Shown here: positions 11,121 to 20,774 of the stretch, piece after piece | How the letters are laid out: every line of letters starts with the position of its first letter | Numbering within the stretch: the stretch's first letter is position 1 | Assembly: GCA_014361295.1 (NCBI GenBank) | Contig: JACIVX010000001.1 | Span: 1,148,293-1,212,292 of the forward strand | Length of the DNA stretch: 64,000 nucleotides | Source of the DNA: Methanomassiliicoccales archaeon | Lineage (GTDB): Archaea > Thermoplasmatota > Thermoplasmata > Methanomassiliicoccales > JACIVX01 | Direction: 5' to 3' | Translations under genes and position numbers: made by a program | Notes under the pieces: model-generated | Database searches by the model: none | What the model saw: only the letters and a program-made list of their open reading frames with translations | Told to the model about the DNA's origin: nothing

Positions 11121-13895
11121 TTACTCCTCACCTCCGGCCTCAAACTCCGGCTCCTCATACTCTTCTTCTTCCTCGACTTCCATTAGATCCTTCTCGATCG
11201 TTGCATATCCGCCGACCTTCTTCTCCTCGATCTTTGCCAGCAGCTCAGCTTCATCTCCAAGCACCTCGATCAGCAGATCATCGACATCGACTGGGCTGCC
11301 TTGCACGCTTCTTGAAGGATCGATGCCGTCCTCACCATATTTGAACTGGATGATCATGTCCGCGGTATTCCTCACGGTGCCATCCTGTTTTAACTTTAGA
11401 TCCTCAAGCGCGTTGATGAGACGACGCTGCATATAACCCGATCTTGATGTACGAACAGCCGTGTCGACGAGACCTTCACGACCGCCCATGCTGTGGAAAA
11501 AGAATTCGGTTGGCGTCAGACCGCTCTTATAGGAATTAACAACGAATCCCTTTGCTCTCGCACCGAGATCACCTTTCTTGAAGTGCGGCAACGTCCTATT
11601 CCAGTATCCTCTCGAAAGCCTTTCTCCTCTGACCGCCTGCTGACCGATACAACCAGCCATCTGGCTCAGGTTGAGCATCGAACCTCGTGCTCCAGATCGT
11701 GCCATGATCACAGCGGAGTTCTCGAGACCGAGATGCCTTGACGCAATCTGCCCTGCCTCGTCCCTCGCCCTTCCTAGGACCTTCATGACTTCAACTTCAA
11801 GAGTTTCTTCGAGAGACCGTCCTGGAAGCTGTTCGAGAATACCCTCACGATACGCGGCGACGAGTTCATCGACCTTCTTCGCCGCGTCCTGAAGCACTTC
11901 CTCGATCTGTCTCTTCGCTTCCTCAGGGATATCCTCATCATCAATTCCCGTCGTGAATCCACGCACCATGATTGCGCCGATCGCAAGTCGCGTCAGATTG
12001 TCGATAAACGTACGTGCGATATCTGAACCGTAATCCCTGGCGATCTTGTCGATGATTTTACCCTTGAAAGCGCCGATCGCTTTCTCATCGATTGTACCGC
12101 ACAAGAGCGTTCCATTTCTGATTTTCACATAGGCATCGAGATCGCATTTCTCTTTGAGACATTCGGGACATTTCCTGCAGATCGATGCCCTAAACGTCAT
12201 CCTGAGATCATCTGGCAGTATCAGTGAAAACAGTTGCTTTCCCGTCCAGTACTTCATGCCGTTTTCAATAATAGGTTCTGGCAAAGGTTTATGATCAACT
12301 TTTGAAAGGATGAAGAGTGTTTCGCTCAGTGTGAACTTCGAATCCTTATGGGTGAGCAGGAAGCTACCAGTGATGTGATCGTGGATTGCGCCAATAATGG
12401 GGCCTCCAAATCTCGGCGAGAGAATGTGTTCCTGAACTTTCATGAGGATGAGGGCTTCTGCTCTCGCTTCATCACTCTGCAAAACGTGGAGGTTCATCTC
12501 ATCCCCGTCGAAATCCGCGTTGTACGGCGGACAGACACAGAGATTGAGCCGGAATGTCTTCCATGGCATGACCTTGACCGTGTGCGCCATCATCGACATT
12601 CTGTGAAGCGAAGGCTGTCTGTTGAATAGGACGATATCGCCATCAACGAGATGCCTTTCCACAACAAATCCGATATCGAGAGTTTCGGCGACACTCTCCG
12701 CATTTTTCTCCGTGACCCTAATTCTCCTGCCATCGGGCCGAATCACGTAGTTAACACCGGGCAAATATTTCGGACCTGGTGGATTCGGTCCTCGCTTGAC
12801 CATTTCCCTTAAGGTTTCGATGTTGTACTTTGTCACATAAACGGGGACAGTCAGTTCCCTTGCAGCTTCGACGGGAACGCCAACTTCATTGATCGAGAGA
12901 GAAGGATCTGGTGAAATGACGGTACGTGCGGAAAAATTGACCCTCTTTCCTGAGAGGTTCGACCTGAACCTCCCCTCCTTCCCCTTAAGTCGCTGAACGA
13001 GGGTCTTCAACGGCCTTCCTGAACGGTGCCTTGCTGGTGGAATTCCTGAAGTTTGATTATCGAAATAAGTCGTCACATGATACTGCAAAAGCTCCCAGAG
13101 GTCCTCGACGATGAGTTGTGGTGCCCCGGCATCCCTGTTTTCTCTCAGACGCTGATTGATTCTCAATACATCAACGAGCTTGTGCGTCAAATCGTCCTCT
13201 GAGCGGTCACCGGATTCAAGCGTGATTGACGGCCTCACGGTAACAGGGGGAACAGGGAGGGCAGTGAGAACCATCCATTCAGGTCTGCATGCTTTGGGAT
13301 CGATGCCCAACGGTATTAAATCTTCATCTGGGATCCTTTCGAGACGTTCCCGAACTTCTTTCGGCGTGAGCTTATGTCCGTTTTCCCTAAAAGTCGTTGG
13401 CTTGTCAAGTGTAATTTTCAGTTGCTCGGCGCCACAGTGCGGACAAACAGGTCGTGAGGCCGCATCTTTGGCTGTCTCCTTTGAGACCATGCGAACCTCA
13501 ATCGCATCGCCACCTAGCGTTTCGAGCGACTCCATCGCCTCCTTGTATTCCCTAGCTTGATCCTCCGTCAAAAGAAGGCGCCCACATGACCTGCAGGTCG
13601 ATTGCAACAGCTTCTTGATTTCCTTGACAAAACCAACATGAATCACTGGCATCGCAAGGTCGATGTGACCGAAGTGTCCTGGGCACTCGTCGGCCTTATG
13701 CCCGCAGGTCTTACAGCGCAGACCTGGCTCGATGACGCCCAGATGGGGATCCATCAAGCCCATTTCAATGGGAAATCCGTCATCGTCGTAGGTGTCGGCC
13801 GTGATGATTTTCGTAGCTGACATCCGCCGGATCTCATCCGGCGACAACACGGCAAACTTGATTGCCCCTATTCTCTTGGAGACGCCTCGCATCAT
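11121..13895 (-). CDS. rpoA1: DNA-directed RNA polymerase subunit A'
   Basis: N-terminal part of the largest subunit, 924 aa. It carries the catalytic metal-binding motif [10 protein letters not shown] at about residue 460. Zinc-binding cysteines appear near the N-terminus ([17 protein letters not shown]), in CRSCGRLLL and in CPHCGAE. ATG at 13895 overlaps the rpoB stop by ATGA, with GGAGG 7 nt upstream. It ends in an acidic tail. The A'/A'' split is the normal archaeal arrangement. Confidence 0.97.
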   Translation of the reverse strand: MMRGVSKRIGAIKFAVLSPDEIRRMSATKIITADTYDDDGFPIEMGLMDPHLGVIEPGLRCKTCGHKADECPGHFGHIDLAMPVIHVGFVKEIKKLLQSTCRSCGRLLLTEDQAREYKEAMESLETLGGDAIEVRMVSKETAKDAASRPVCPHCGAEQLKITLDKPTTFRENGHKLTPKEVRERLERIPDEDLIPLGIDPKACRPEWMVLTALPVPPVTVRPSITLESGDRSEDDLTHKLVDVLRINQRLRENRDAGAPQLIVEDLWELLQYHVTTYFDNQTSGIPPARHRSGRPLKTLVQRLKGKEGRFRSNLSGKRVNFSARTVISPDPSLSINEVGVPVEAARELTVPVYVTKYNIETLREMVKRGPNPPGPKYLPGVNYVIRPDGRRIRVTEKNAESVAETLDIGFVVERHLVDGDIVLFNRQPSLHRMSMMAHTVKVMPWKTFRLNLCVCPPYNADFDGDEMNLHVLQSDEARAEALILMKVQEHILSPRFGGPIIGAIHDHITGSFLLTHKDSKFTLSETLFILSKVDHKPLPEPIIENGMKYWTGKQLFSLILPDDLRMTFRASICRKCPECLKEKCDLDAYVKIRNGTLLCGTIDEKAIGAFKGKIIDKIARDYGSDIARTFIDNLTRLAIGAIMVRGFTTGIDDEDIPEEAKRQIEEVLQDAAKKVDELVAAYREGILEQLPGRSLEETLEVEVMKVLGRARDEAGQIASRHLGLENSAVIMARSGARGSMLNLSQMAGCIGQQAVRGERLSRGYWNRTLPHFKKGDLGARAKGFVVNSYKSGLTPTEFFFHSMGGREGLVDTAVRTSRSGYMQRRLINALEDLKLKQDGTVRNTADMIIQFKYGEDGIDPSRSVQGSPVDVDDLLIEVLGDEAELLAKIEEKKVGGYATIEKDLMEVEEEEEYEEPEFEAGGEE

Positions 13896-16800
13896 CTTAA
13901 GTCCTCCAGTTGAAGTCGCATTACAACGCCCAACGAAAGAAGCTCATCGAGCAGCAATTTGAAAGCATATGATGTCTGGACAAGACTGATATTTGTGTTA
14001 TTACCGCATACAGGACATCTCAGCACACCGCGTCTATCCATGATTGCGATGTGTCCACAATTCGGATTCCCACAAACATACTGGAACGTACCGTCGGATT
14101 CATCAAGCAATCGATCCTTGATCACCATGGCGGCGCCATGACCTATCAGACAGTCCCTTTCCATTTCACCAAATCTGAGACCGCCCTGTCTTGAGCGACC
14201 CTCCGTTGGCTGTCGTGTCAAAATTTGAACTGGCCCGCGACTGCGAACATGGAGCTTCCCGGAGACCATGTGGTGCAGTTTCTGATAATAGATCACGCCG
14301 ATGAAAATGTCCGCACCGATCTTCCGACCAGACATACCGTCGTACATGACTTCCTTTCCGGTGTGCTTGAATCCACATCTCACGAGCGCTTCACGCAACG
14401 ATTGCTCTTTCTCCCCACTGAAAGGCGTGCCATCGATCATCCGGCACTCCATTGCGCCGACTTTGCCACCGATCATCTCGAGGACGTGGGCAACGGTCAT
14501 TCTTGATGGAATCGCATGTGGATTGATGATCAGATCGGGGACGACGCCATCCGATGTGAATGGCATGTCCTCCTGCGGCACGATGAGCCCGACAACACCT
14601 TTTTGACCATGACGAGATGCGAACTTATCGCCGAGTTCTGGGATCCTCTCATCCCTGACCTTGACCTTGACAAGACGACTTCCATTTTCCGATTCTGTCA
14701 GCATGACGCTGTCAACCCATCCACTCTCACCGGGTCTGACGGTGATCGATGTCTCCCGCCGTTTCTGAGGCGTAAGAAAGTCCGTTTCCTCTTCAAGGAA
14801 TCGCGGTGGCGATGTCTTACCAATCAGCACATCGCCGCCGTTAACCGGAGTCTCCGGACTGATCAGCCCGTCTTCGCCGAGATTGCTGTAGGCAAGATCA
14901 GCCCTCGCCCCCCTCACATCTGGACCCGGAATTTCAAAGTGATCTTCCTGCCCACCAGGATATCTGCGTTCCTCGGCCCTGTAGGTTCTCATGAAAGTCG
15001 AGCGACCGAGCCCTCTTTCAATGCTTGCCTTGTTGAGAATCAATGCATCTTCCATATTGTATCCGTGATAAGACAGAACTGCGACAACAAAGTTCTGACC
15101 CGCAGGTCTCTCGTTGAACGAAACGAAATCCATTGTCTTCGTCTGCACAATCGGTTTCTGCGGATAGTGCAGAAGGTGCCCTCTCGTGTCCGGTCTCTTA
15201 CGATAGTTCGTTGTGCTGAGACCGAGGGATTGCTTCGCCATCCCCGCTCCCATTGTGATTCTCGGCGAAGAGTTGTGCTCGGCGTAAGGGACAAGCCCAG
15301 CGCACACCCCAAGAATGAGAATTGGGTCGATCTCCATGTGCGTGTGTTCTCTCGTCAGCGTTAGAGGTGTTTTCATCTCGCCGTTGCAGTGACGACAGCG
15401 GAGAAGCGCATAATTTTCCTCTGCACCAGGATTTAACCAAATGACATCGATCGGTGATAACGCCCTGCCGCAGCTGCTGCATCGCTCTGGCACTTTATAG
15501 GCCTCGACAGCGATGTAGGTGTCTTCTTCTTCCTCAGCATCCAACCATTCAATAACCCCTTCTCTTAGGAGGTCTGACCATCGGAGCCTGCCTTCTGCAA
15601 TCTCATCAAGATGCTTCCTCGTTAGAACGGTTCTCCCGTTTTTAACGACAAGGAGGGGCCTTCTCAACCTGCCTTCATCGCAGTTGATGATGACTTCGTC
15701 CATTTCCTCATCATATCTGATGTTAATTTCGTGAGAAATGATCCCTGACCTTCGTCTATATCGGATCTCCGCGACGAGTTCCCTCGCGCGATCGTGAACC
15801 CCGACAAGATCGCCGTTCACGTATACCCGAGTACCCGTCTTCTTCTGACCTTTAACCTCTTTAACCCCGAGATCCCTCAGTATCCAGAGAACATTCTCTT
15901 CGGGAAATCCTTCCGAGACATCGATGATCAGCGCCGCATTCTTAACAAGCCCGCAATTCTGACCTTCCGGCGTTTCATTCGGGCAGAGTCTGCCCCATTG
16001 CGTCGGATGCAGATCTCTCGCCTCGAAATGAGGCTGGCTCCTTGTGAGAGAGGAGGTCACTCTCCTCAGATGACTGAGCGTGCTCATATTTGATGTTCGG
16101 TCAAGGAGTTGGCTTACGCCTGCTCTACCACCAACCCAATTGCCTGTCGCAAGGGCGTGGATAAGGCGATTTGTTAGCAGATCGGGTCTGATGGCGCTCG
16201 AGATTCTCAGATCCTTCTTTCTCGCGTAGCTTCTTTCGAGTTGGTACTTTAAATCCTTCATCAGGTTGGTAAAGGCAACCCTGAAAAGATCCTCCATCAG
16301 ATCGCCAGAAAGTTTGAGACGCTTGTTTGCGTAATGATCCTTATCATCCTCCTTTCTCAAGCCAAGGGATAATTCAAGCACGCTTCTCGCGATCCGTCCG
16401 AGGAAAATCGCCTTTTTGAGTCGATCTTCTGGTGTGTCACCGAGGTGAGGGAGGAGAGAACGGTCGAGGATTGACTCCACCTTCTTCACACGGTATTCCT
16501 TCGCCTGCCCCGTCGCGAACTTCCTTTCGAGGTAAAGGATCGCATCTTCGGTTGTGAAGATACCATTCGGCGGATACAGTTTCTTGTCTTGGCATTCCTC
16601 GATATTAGCGTAGACTATGTTCGCCATTTCTGGGACACTCACAATTGCCTCGTAAATCTCTTCATCGCTTTCCATGCCAAGCGCTTTCATCAAAACGACA
16701 AGTGGTATCTGGCCAGAGGCAGCGGGTACGGTGACCATGAGCATTCCGTCTTTTTTCTTCTCAACGAGGGTTAGAGCCCGATAGCCCTCCCTCTGCGAGA

Positions 16801-17485
16801 AAACCTTGGCAACCTCGATCTTCGTGCCGTACCGCTCGTTGAATTCGACCATGACCCGGTTTGGCGCGAGATCCTCGAGAGAAATCAGAACTCTCTCGGT
16901 TCCTCCGATGATAAAGTATCCTCCAGGATCCATTGGATCTTCGCCCGCCTCGATCAGTTTCTTGATATACTCCTCCTCAGTGAGCTCCCTTTCCTCTTCC
17001 ATATTTTCCTTATAAAGCGTGCATTTCTTCGATTTGACCATGATCGGGAGATCACCGATATGAACATGCTCTGGTTCCCTTTCAATTCCATCTTCAATGA
17101 CAGTAAAGTCAACGTACACTGGCGCGATGTAATTTAAATTCCTCAGTCTCGCCTCCATGGGTGTCAGTATATGGGAGGCACCATTTGCCTCCCTAACAAT
17201 CGGCAATTTCACGTGCACGGTTGGGCGAGCATGAGGGTCAATCATACCCGTCTTCTCATCTCTCTTTCTTCCGACTCTGATTTCAATGATCCTTCCATCG
17301 GTCTTGTCTGGATCGAGTCTAATCACACCCCTATCGATATCCTCGACTGAGACCCTCAAGTTGTCGACGATTTTCTGCATTCGGCTGTTTGGGTTGTCGA
17401 TTGTCGAGAGAAAATCGTTAAAACTTGCGATATGGTGGTTGACGATACTCCGCTCTTTAAAATAAAGTTCTACAAGTTCCCGCAA
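13892..17485 (-). CDS. rpoB: DNA-directed RNA polymerase subunit B (unsplit)
   Basis: Second-largest subunit, 1197 aa in one gene, whereas most methanogens and haloarchaea split it into B' and B''. Recognisable blocks include [20 protein letters not shown], the [14 protein letters not shown] region, [14 protein letters not shown] and a C-terminal zinc ribbon ([12 protein letters not shown]...CPVCG). Starts with TTG; the RpoH stop codon lies within the GGGTGA ribosome site, so the two genes are coupled. The unsplit state is compatible with Thermoplasmata. Confidence 0.97.
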   Translation of the reverse strand: MRELVELYFKERSIVNHHIASFNDFLSTIDNPNSRMQKIVDNLRVSVEDIDRGVIRLDPDKTDGRIIEIRVGRKRDEKTGMIDPHARPTVHVKLPIVREANGASHILTPMEARLRNLNYIAPVYVDFTVIEDGIEREPEHVHIGDLPIMVKSKKCTLYKENMEEERELTEEEYIKKLIEAGEDPMDPGGYFIIGGTERVLISLEDLAPNRVMVEFNERYGTKIEVAKVFSQREGYRALTLVEKKKDGMLMVTVPAASGQIPLVVLMKALGMESDEEIYEAIVSVPEMANIVYANIEECQDKKLYPPNGIFTTEDAILYLERKFATGQAKEYRVKKVESILDRSLLPHLGDTPEDRLKKAIFLGRIARSVLELSLGLRKEDDKDHYANKRLKLSGDLMEDLFRVAFTNLMKDLKYQLERSYARKKDLRISSAIRPDLLTNRLIHALATGNWVGGRAGVSQLLDRTSNMSTLSHLRRVTSSLTRSQPHFEARDLHPTQWGRLCPNETPEGQNCGLVKNAALIIDVSEGFPEENVLWILRDLGVKEVKGQKKTGTRVYVNGDLVGVHDRARELVAEIRYRRRSGIISHEINIRYDEEMDEVIINCDEGRLRRPLLVVKNGRTVLTRKHLDEIAEGRLRWSDLLREGVIEWLDAEEEEDTYIAVEAYKVPERCSSCGRALSPIDVIWLNPGAEENYALLRCRHCNGEMKTPLTLTREHTHMEIDPILILGVCAGLVPYAEHNSSPRITMGAGMAKQSLGLSTTNYRKRPDTRGHLLHYPQKPIVQTKTMDFVSFNERPAGQNFVVAVLSYHGYNMEDALILNKASIERGLGRSTFMRTYRAEERRYPGGQEDHFEIPGPDVRGARADLAYSNLGEDGLISPETPVNGGDVLIGKTSPPRFLEEETDFLTPQKRRETSITVRPGESGWVDSVMLTESENGSRLVKVKVRDERIPELGDKFASRHGQKGVVGLIVPQEDMPFTSDGVVPDLIINPHAIPSRMTVAHVLEMIGGKVGAMECRMIDGTPFSGEKEQSLREALVRCGFKHTGKEVMYDGMSGRKIGADIFIGVIYYQKLHHMVSGKLHVRSRGPVQILTRQPTEGRSRQGGLRFGEMERDCLIGHGAAMVIKDRLLDESDGTFQYVCGNPNCGHIAIMDRRGVLRCPVCGNNTNISLVQTSYAFKLLLDELLSLGVVMRLQLEDLR

Positions 17486-17489
17486 AATC

Positions 17490-17753
17490 TCACCCTCTTA
17501 TAACCATCCTGTATGCCACAAAAATTTCTGCAGTTGGACTCTTCCTCACGATTTTGATAATTCTGCCCTCCTCGATTGGGCCATAAATCTTTTCAAGAAC
17601 CTTGACGCATGCATCGCTCTTTCTGATTTTTGGAAGTTGATCTCGTGTAATCCTCAACTCTTTCAAGACCTTCTCAGCCTCTTCTTCCGTGAGCAAATGG
17701 TGCTCAGGTACTAGCTCATGCTCTAAAACATTAAATTCGATAACATCAGACAC
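17490..17753 (-). CDS. rpoH: DNA-directed RNA polymerase subunit H
   Basis: Archaeal Rpb5 C-terminal homologue, 87 aa, normal length. The core [13 protein letters not shown], then [14 protein letters not shown] and [14 protein letters not shown] are characteristic. GTG start 4 nt after GAGGTGA. First gene of the polymerase operon, 5 nt before rpoB. Confidence 0.95.
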   Translation of the reverse strand: MSDVIEFNVLEHELVPEHHLLTEEEAEKVLKELRITRDQLPKIRKSDACVKVLEKIYGPIEEGRIIKIVRKSPTAEIFVAYRMVIRG

Positions 17754-17803
17754 AATTTCACCTCGCCGCTGGTCCCGGACCTATTTTTCCATTAAATGCT
17801 ATC

Positions 17804-17813
17804 ATTATAAAAA
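17804..17813 (-). promoter_or_regulatory. TATA box of the rpoH-rpoB-rpoA operon
   Basis: TTTTTATAAT on the minus strand lies about 50-60 nt upstream of the rpoH start. This places a transcription start near 17783, in a region separating the operon from the upstream tRNA-Lys gene. Confidence 0.5.
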
Positions 17814-17889
17814 TGCATCGACGCAACGACTTTTTACCAGGCTTCATCACCGTTGACATCTTCTCCCCTTCCAGGCGGGCCCGCGGGGA

Positions 17890-17919
17890 TTTTCGAAGGC
17901 CTTGGGGATCCGAGGCCTT
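17890..17919 (-). other. Predicted T-loop intron of tRNA-Lys
   Basis: 30 nt. A central helix TTCG:CGAA separates an AA(A) bulge from an AAT bulge. The inner helix is AGGCCT:AGGCCT, closed by a ten-base loop; the outer helix is the T-stem GGGG:CCCC. Cleavage AA^A and AA^T yields the normal T-loop TTCGAAT. The 5' bulge is 2 or 3 nt depending on one A-T pair, so this motif is slightly relaxed compared with the D-loop one. Confidence 0.7.
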
Positions 17920-17958
17920 TTCGAACCCCGGGCCATCTGGTTAAAAGCCAGATGCTCT

Positions 17959-17988
17959 TTCTAGGGATGCTTAAAGTTTAAGAATCCA
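17959..17988 (-). other. Predicted D-loop intron of tRNA-Lys
   Basis: 30 nt. The surrounding RNA folds as a bulge-helix-bulge. The outer helix is the D-stem GCTC:GAGC, the central 4-bp helix is CTAG:CTAG, the 3-nt bulges are GTT and AAA, and an inner helix GGAT:ATCC continues into CTTA/TAAG. Cutting between nucleotides 2 and 3 of each bulge releases exactly this segment and restores a standard D-arm. Confidence 0.75.
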
Positions 17989-18137
17989 ACCTAGCTGAGC
18001 TACGGGCCCTTGGCAAGCACACATAGGCATGTAGAGAGTCCCCAAACAACTATCATTATTTAAACTTTGTCTAAAAGGGATTTTTGAATCTCGCTACTCA
18101 ACTTGAGATTAATGGTACCATCATGGAAAATAACATA

Positions 18138-18187
18138 CGAGTAGATAGCGACTGATCAGCACTGAGTTTTTCAAAGGTATCTACTCG
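18138..18187. repeat. Inverted repeat, possible hairpin
   Basis: Perfect 10-bp arms CGAGTAGATA and TATCTACTCG are separated by 30 nt that contain two CTGA tetramers. It could form an RNA stem-loop or be a protein-binding site. No known RNA family is recognised. Confidence 0.4.
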
Positions 18188-18284
18188 CAAAACACACTTC
18201 CAATCTCTATAAGATCGAGAGACCGTTTTCTTCAACACTGATCCTCGCTACAGATGATTTTGTAAAAAACAGGGTGGAGAAGGA

Positions 18285-18293
18285 TTTATAAAT
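18285..18293 (+). promoter_or_regulatory. TATA box of the zinc-ribbon/aEF1B operon
   Basis: TTTATAAAT preceded by a purine-rich stretch. Expected transcription start is near 18312-18316, giving a very short leader before the ATG at 18326. Confidence 0.6.
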
Positions 18294-18325
18294 AGGAGAA
18301 GCTTCATCTCGCACCGGCTGAGACC

Positions 18326-18493
18326 ATGAAGCAAGAGAAGATCTGCAGTTCATGTGGAATCAGGCTTGTCGGAAAGGGAATCACTTATTTTAAATGCCCA
18401 ATGTGTGGTGGGACAGAAATCGGGCGCTGCGCTAAATGCAGGGATCAGAGTGTGCCTTACACATGCCCCAAGTGCGGCTTTACGGGGCCATAG
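18326..18493 (+). CDS. Small zinc-ribbon protein, HVO_2753/COG2888 type
   Basis: 55 aa. Four CxxC knuckles are visible (CSSCG, CPMCGG, CAKC, CPKCGF), forming two zinc ribbons, with a short GTEIGRC linker. This matches the archaeal predicted RNA-binding Zn-ribbon family that sits directly upstream of aEF1B. Its stop TAG immediately precedes the GGTGAT ribosome site of the next gene, so the two are co-translated. The family is thought to work in or around translation; its exact role is not established from sequence. Confidence 0.88.
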   Translation: MKQEKICSSCGIRLVGKGITYFKCPMCGGTEIGRCAKCRDQSVPYTCPKCGFTGP

Positions 18494-18502
18494 GTGATCA
18501 TT

Positions 18503-18769
18503 ATGGGTAAAGTTGCTGCAGTCTACAATTTGATGCCCGATGACATAAATATCCCAATGGAAGAGATTGCACACACAATTACCAAGGTCATTCCTGGCGG
18601 AGTGGAAGTGGCGAAGATTGAAGTGAAACCTGTGGCTTTTGGTCTCAAGATGCTCACAGCTACATTCGTGATGAATGATGCTGAAGGCATAGTCGATAAA
18701 CTTGAGACCGCGCTTCATGAAATCAAAGGTATTCAAAGCGTTGAAGCTGTTTCTCTCACGCTGATCTGA
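18503..18769 (+). CDS. ef1b: Translation elongation factor aEF-1 beta
   Basis: Nucleotide exchange factor for aEF1A, 88 aa, normal length. Begins MGKVAAVYNLMPD, followed by the family pattern VEVAKIEVKPVAFGLKML and a C-terminal GIQSVEAVSLTLI strand. The frame is open from a GTG at 18494, but GGTGAT at 18493-18498 places the true start at ATG 18503. Downstream of the zinc-ribbon gene, as in other archaea. Confidence 0.94.
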   Translation: MGKVAAVYNLMPDDINIPMEEIAHTITKVIPGGVEVAKIEVKPVAFGLKMLTATFVMNDAEGIVDKLETALHEIKGIQSVEAVSLTLI

Positions 18770-19099
18770 TCAAGACTTAAAGAGAAGATCCTTTTTTTCA
18801 CTCCTATCTAATGATATTTTAATAGAGCCTCTCACAAGAAGTCAAAAACTGTGTTCTTGTTTCTATCATTTGTTATTAAATGGCTAACGCCGTACATCAA
18901 AGCTCAATATATTACTATATAATAATTTACGGCTATGGGCAATTTTGCAATTTGCAACGGTCAACTCATACGACTCTACTTGTTCTACAAATGGAAACTG
19001 CAATTATTATTCAATGATAAAACACTAAAAGTTAATGAAACTGATGAAACAAAAATGTAAACAAAAAGAGGATGAAAAAGAACATTCCATTTCTTTTCT
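18770..19099. other. AT-rich intergenic region between convergent genes
   Basis: 330 bp between the ends of aEF1B and malic enzyme. A T7 run at 18792-18798 may terminate the aEF1B transcript. Otherwise AT-rich sequence with no supported gene or RNA. Confidence 0.5.
18792..18798 (+). terminator. T-rich terminator after aEF1B
   Basis: Seven consecutive T about 23 nt after the stop codon, the usual form of an archaeal intrinsic terminator. Confidence 0.4.
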
Positions 19100-20446
19100 T
19101 CACTCTGGCGGTGCAAGAATGCATCCTTCATTCATCAGCAACTTTGTCATATCTCTCGCACGACGAATGATCGACGAGGCCCTCTCATAAAGCTCGTTCC
19201 TGCTCATTTTGATCCTCGCAACCCCCTGTTCCATCGCTTTCATCCCGACTGCGACAGCCTCTCTCGGGAACACTTCCCAGTCATCCATTGTCGGTACGAT
19301 GTACTCCTCTGTCAAACCCTTATCCTCAGCTGTTTTTGCAAGCTCCAACGCGGCGGCGATACACATTTCATCGGTGATCGTTCTTGCTCTAACATCAAGC
19401 GCACCTCTGAAAATACCAGGGAATCCAAGCGAATTGTTGATCTGATTCGGGAAATCTGATCGACCTGTTGCGACAATCCGGGCACCCGCTTCTTTGGCAT
19501 CCCAGGGCCAAATCTCCGGAATTGGATTGGCCGTAGCAAAGACGATCGCATTGTCAGCCATCGATCTTACCATTTCCTTTGTAATGACACCTGGTCCAGG
19601 CCTCGAGGCCCCGATGACGATATCAGCGCCTTCCATCGCTTCTTTAATTCCACCGATCTTGCCCTCTGCATTTGACTTCAGCGCCATTTCCCACTTCTCA
19701 GGATATTTTCCTTCGAGATCCGTTCTACCAGGATGCAGAATGCCCTTACTATCGACCATGACGATATTCTTAATATTAACGCCCGCGGCAATCAAAACTC
19801 GTGCAATCGCGATGTTTGCGGCACCCGCACCGATCATGGCGACCTTTGCCTCATTCATTTTCTTACCAACAAGCTTCAGCGCGTTGATTGCCCCCGCCGT
19901 GACGATCGTGGCCGTTCCCTGTTGATCGTCGTGCCAAACTGGAATTTCAACTTCCTTCCGCAGGCGATCGAGAATCGTAAAACACTTAGGATGCGCGATG
20001 TCTTCAAGATTGATACCACCGAATGAAGGGACGATCCATTTGACAGCTTGAATGATTTCATCGGGGTCCTTAGTGTTCAAGCAGATCGGTACCGCGTCAA
20101 CGCCTCCCAAATACTTGAAAAGGAGGGCTTTACCCTCCATCACCGGCAAACCTGCTTCTGGCCCAATATCGCCAAGGCCAAGTACTCTTGTACCATCGGT
20201 CACGACTGCTACCATGTTCCATTTATTCGTATGACTGTAAACATGCTCAGGATTTTTTTGGATGTCCTTGCACGGCTCTGCGACCCCAGGGGTGTACCAA
20301 ATCGCAAAATCCTGGAAGTTGCGTATCGGGCACTTCGGGACAACTTCGATCTTTCCCTCGTAATAGGGGTGGTACTTCATTGCTAGTCTTGCTGGTTCAT
20401 ATGCTTTTTTCAATCTTTCTTCATCGGTTTTCTTCGCACCAGACAT
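19100..20446 (-). CDS. NAD(P)-dependent malic enzyme (malate to pyruvate)
   Basis: Oxidatively decarboxylates malate. The malic N-terminal domain shows YTPGVAEPC near residue 50 and [16 protein letters not shown]. The catalytic/metal region includes [11 protein letters not shown], and the dinucleotide-binding loop is [13 protein letters not shown]. About 448 aa from ATG 20446, which has GGGTG 5 nt upstream in a double-ATG arrangement like that of pyrF. The frame extends to 20584, so a start at 20527 or 20512 adding a MPGRVSWHALGRIEVK extension is possible. Monocistronic. Confidence 0.9.
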   Translation of the reverse strand: MSGAKKTDEERLKKAYEPARLAMKYHPYYEGKIEVVPKCPIRNFQDFAIWYTPGVAEPCKDIQKNPEHVYSHTNKWNMVAVVTDGTRVLGLGDIGPEAGLPVMEGKALLFKYLGGVDAVPICLNTKDPDEIIQAVKWIVPSFGGINLEDIAHPKCFTILDRLRKEVEIPVWHDDQQGTATIVTAGAINALKLVGKKMNEAKVAMIGAGAANIAIARVLIAAGVNIKNIVMVDSKGILHPGRTDLEGKYPEKWEMALKSNAEGKIGGIKEAMEGADIVIGASRPGPGVITKEMVRSMADNAIVFATANPIPEIWPWDAKEAGARIVATGRSDFPNQINNSLGFPGIFRGALDVRARTITDEMCIAAALELAKTAEDKGLTEEYIVPTMDDWEVFPREAVAVGMKAMEQGVARIKMSRNELYERASSIIRRARDMTKLLMNEGCILAPPE

Positions 20447-20774
20447 CATAACACCCATTTTTGTCTTGACTTCAATTCTACCCAGAGCGTGCCAGGAAAC
20501 TCTTCCCGGCATGATAGGGCGTGACATATAAACCATCAGATAAATAATGATTGAGGTTTCACCTCTTTGTATTCGAAATAACAATATCGATTTTCGAAAT
20601 CAATCAAAAAAATGAAATGAGTGTGAAATATGGCACGAAGAGATGAAACAATCGCACTTTCGCTAATCTTTATAATTCATGAATCACCAGCATGTTAAGA
20701 CCATTAAGATTCATTCGATCGCGTTAAATTATCTATAATAATTCTCAATATCACGCCCGATTATGTTCATTCAT
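20447..20774. other. Divergent promoter region
   Basis: Between malic enzyme (minus) and the radical SAM gene (plus). TTTATATG and TTATTTAT lie upstream of malic enzyme on the minus strand. TAAATTATC at 20724-20732 on the plus strand is about 26 nt before a likely transcription start near 20755. Part of the left end could belong to a longer malic enzyme N-terminus. Confidence 0.4.

Larger units (their letters stand above)
17876..18009 (-). tRNA. tRNA-Lys(UUU) with two predicted non-canonical introns
   Basis: Read on the minus strand, the acceptor arms GGGCCCG (18009-18003) and CGGGCCC (17883-17877) pair perfectly, with discriminator G at 17876. The anticodon arm TCTGG-CTTTTAA-CCAGA gives anticodon TTT at 17945-17943. 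The D- and T-arms are each interrupted by 30 nt. Removing 17988-17959 restores a D-arm GCTC-AGCTAGGTA-GAGC. Removing 17919-17890 restores CGGGG-TTCGAAT-CCCCG. The mature RNA would be 74 nt with all conserved positions (GG in the D-loop, TTC in the T-loop). CCA is not encoded. Confidence 0.85.
18010..18325. other. Intergenic region between tRNA-Lys and the zinc-ribbon gene
   Basis: About 316 bp without a coding frame. It holds a 10-bp perfect inverted repeat (CGAGTAGATA at 18138-18147, TATCTACTCG at 18178-18187) around a 30-nt spacer, and the TATA box for the downstream operon at 18285-18293. The tRNA-Lys promoter on the minus strand should also lie here. Confidence 0.5.

Noticed and set aside
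14516-15364. 282-codon plus-strand open frame
   Set aside because: Lies fully antisense to highly conserved rpoB; the protein is low-quality in composition and matches nothing.
17876-18009. tRNA-Lys as a pseudogene
   Set aside because: Both insertions are exactly 30 nt, fold as bulge-helix-bulge and leave a perfect tRNA on removal; random decay would not do this.
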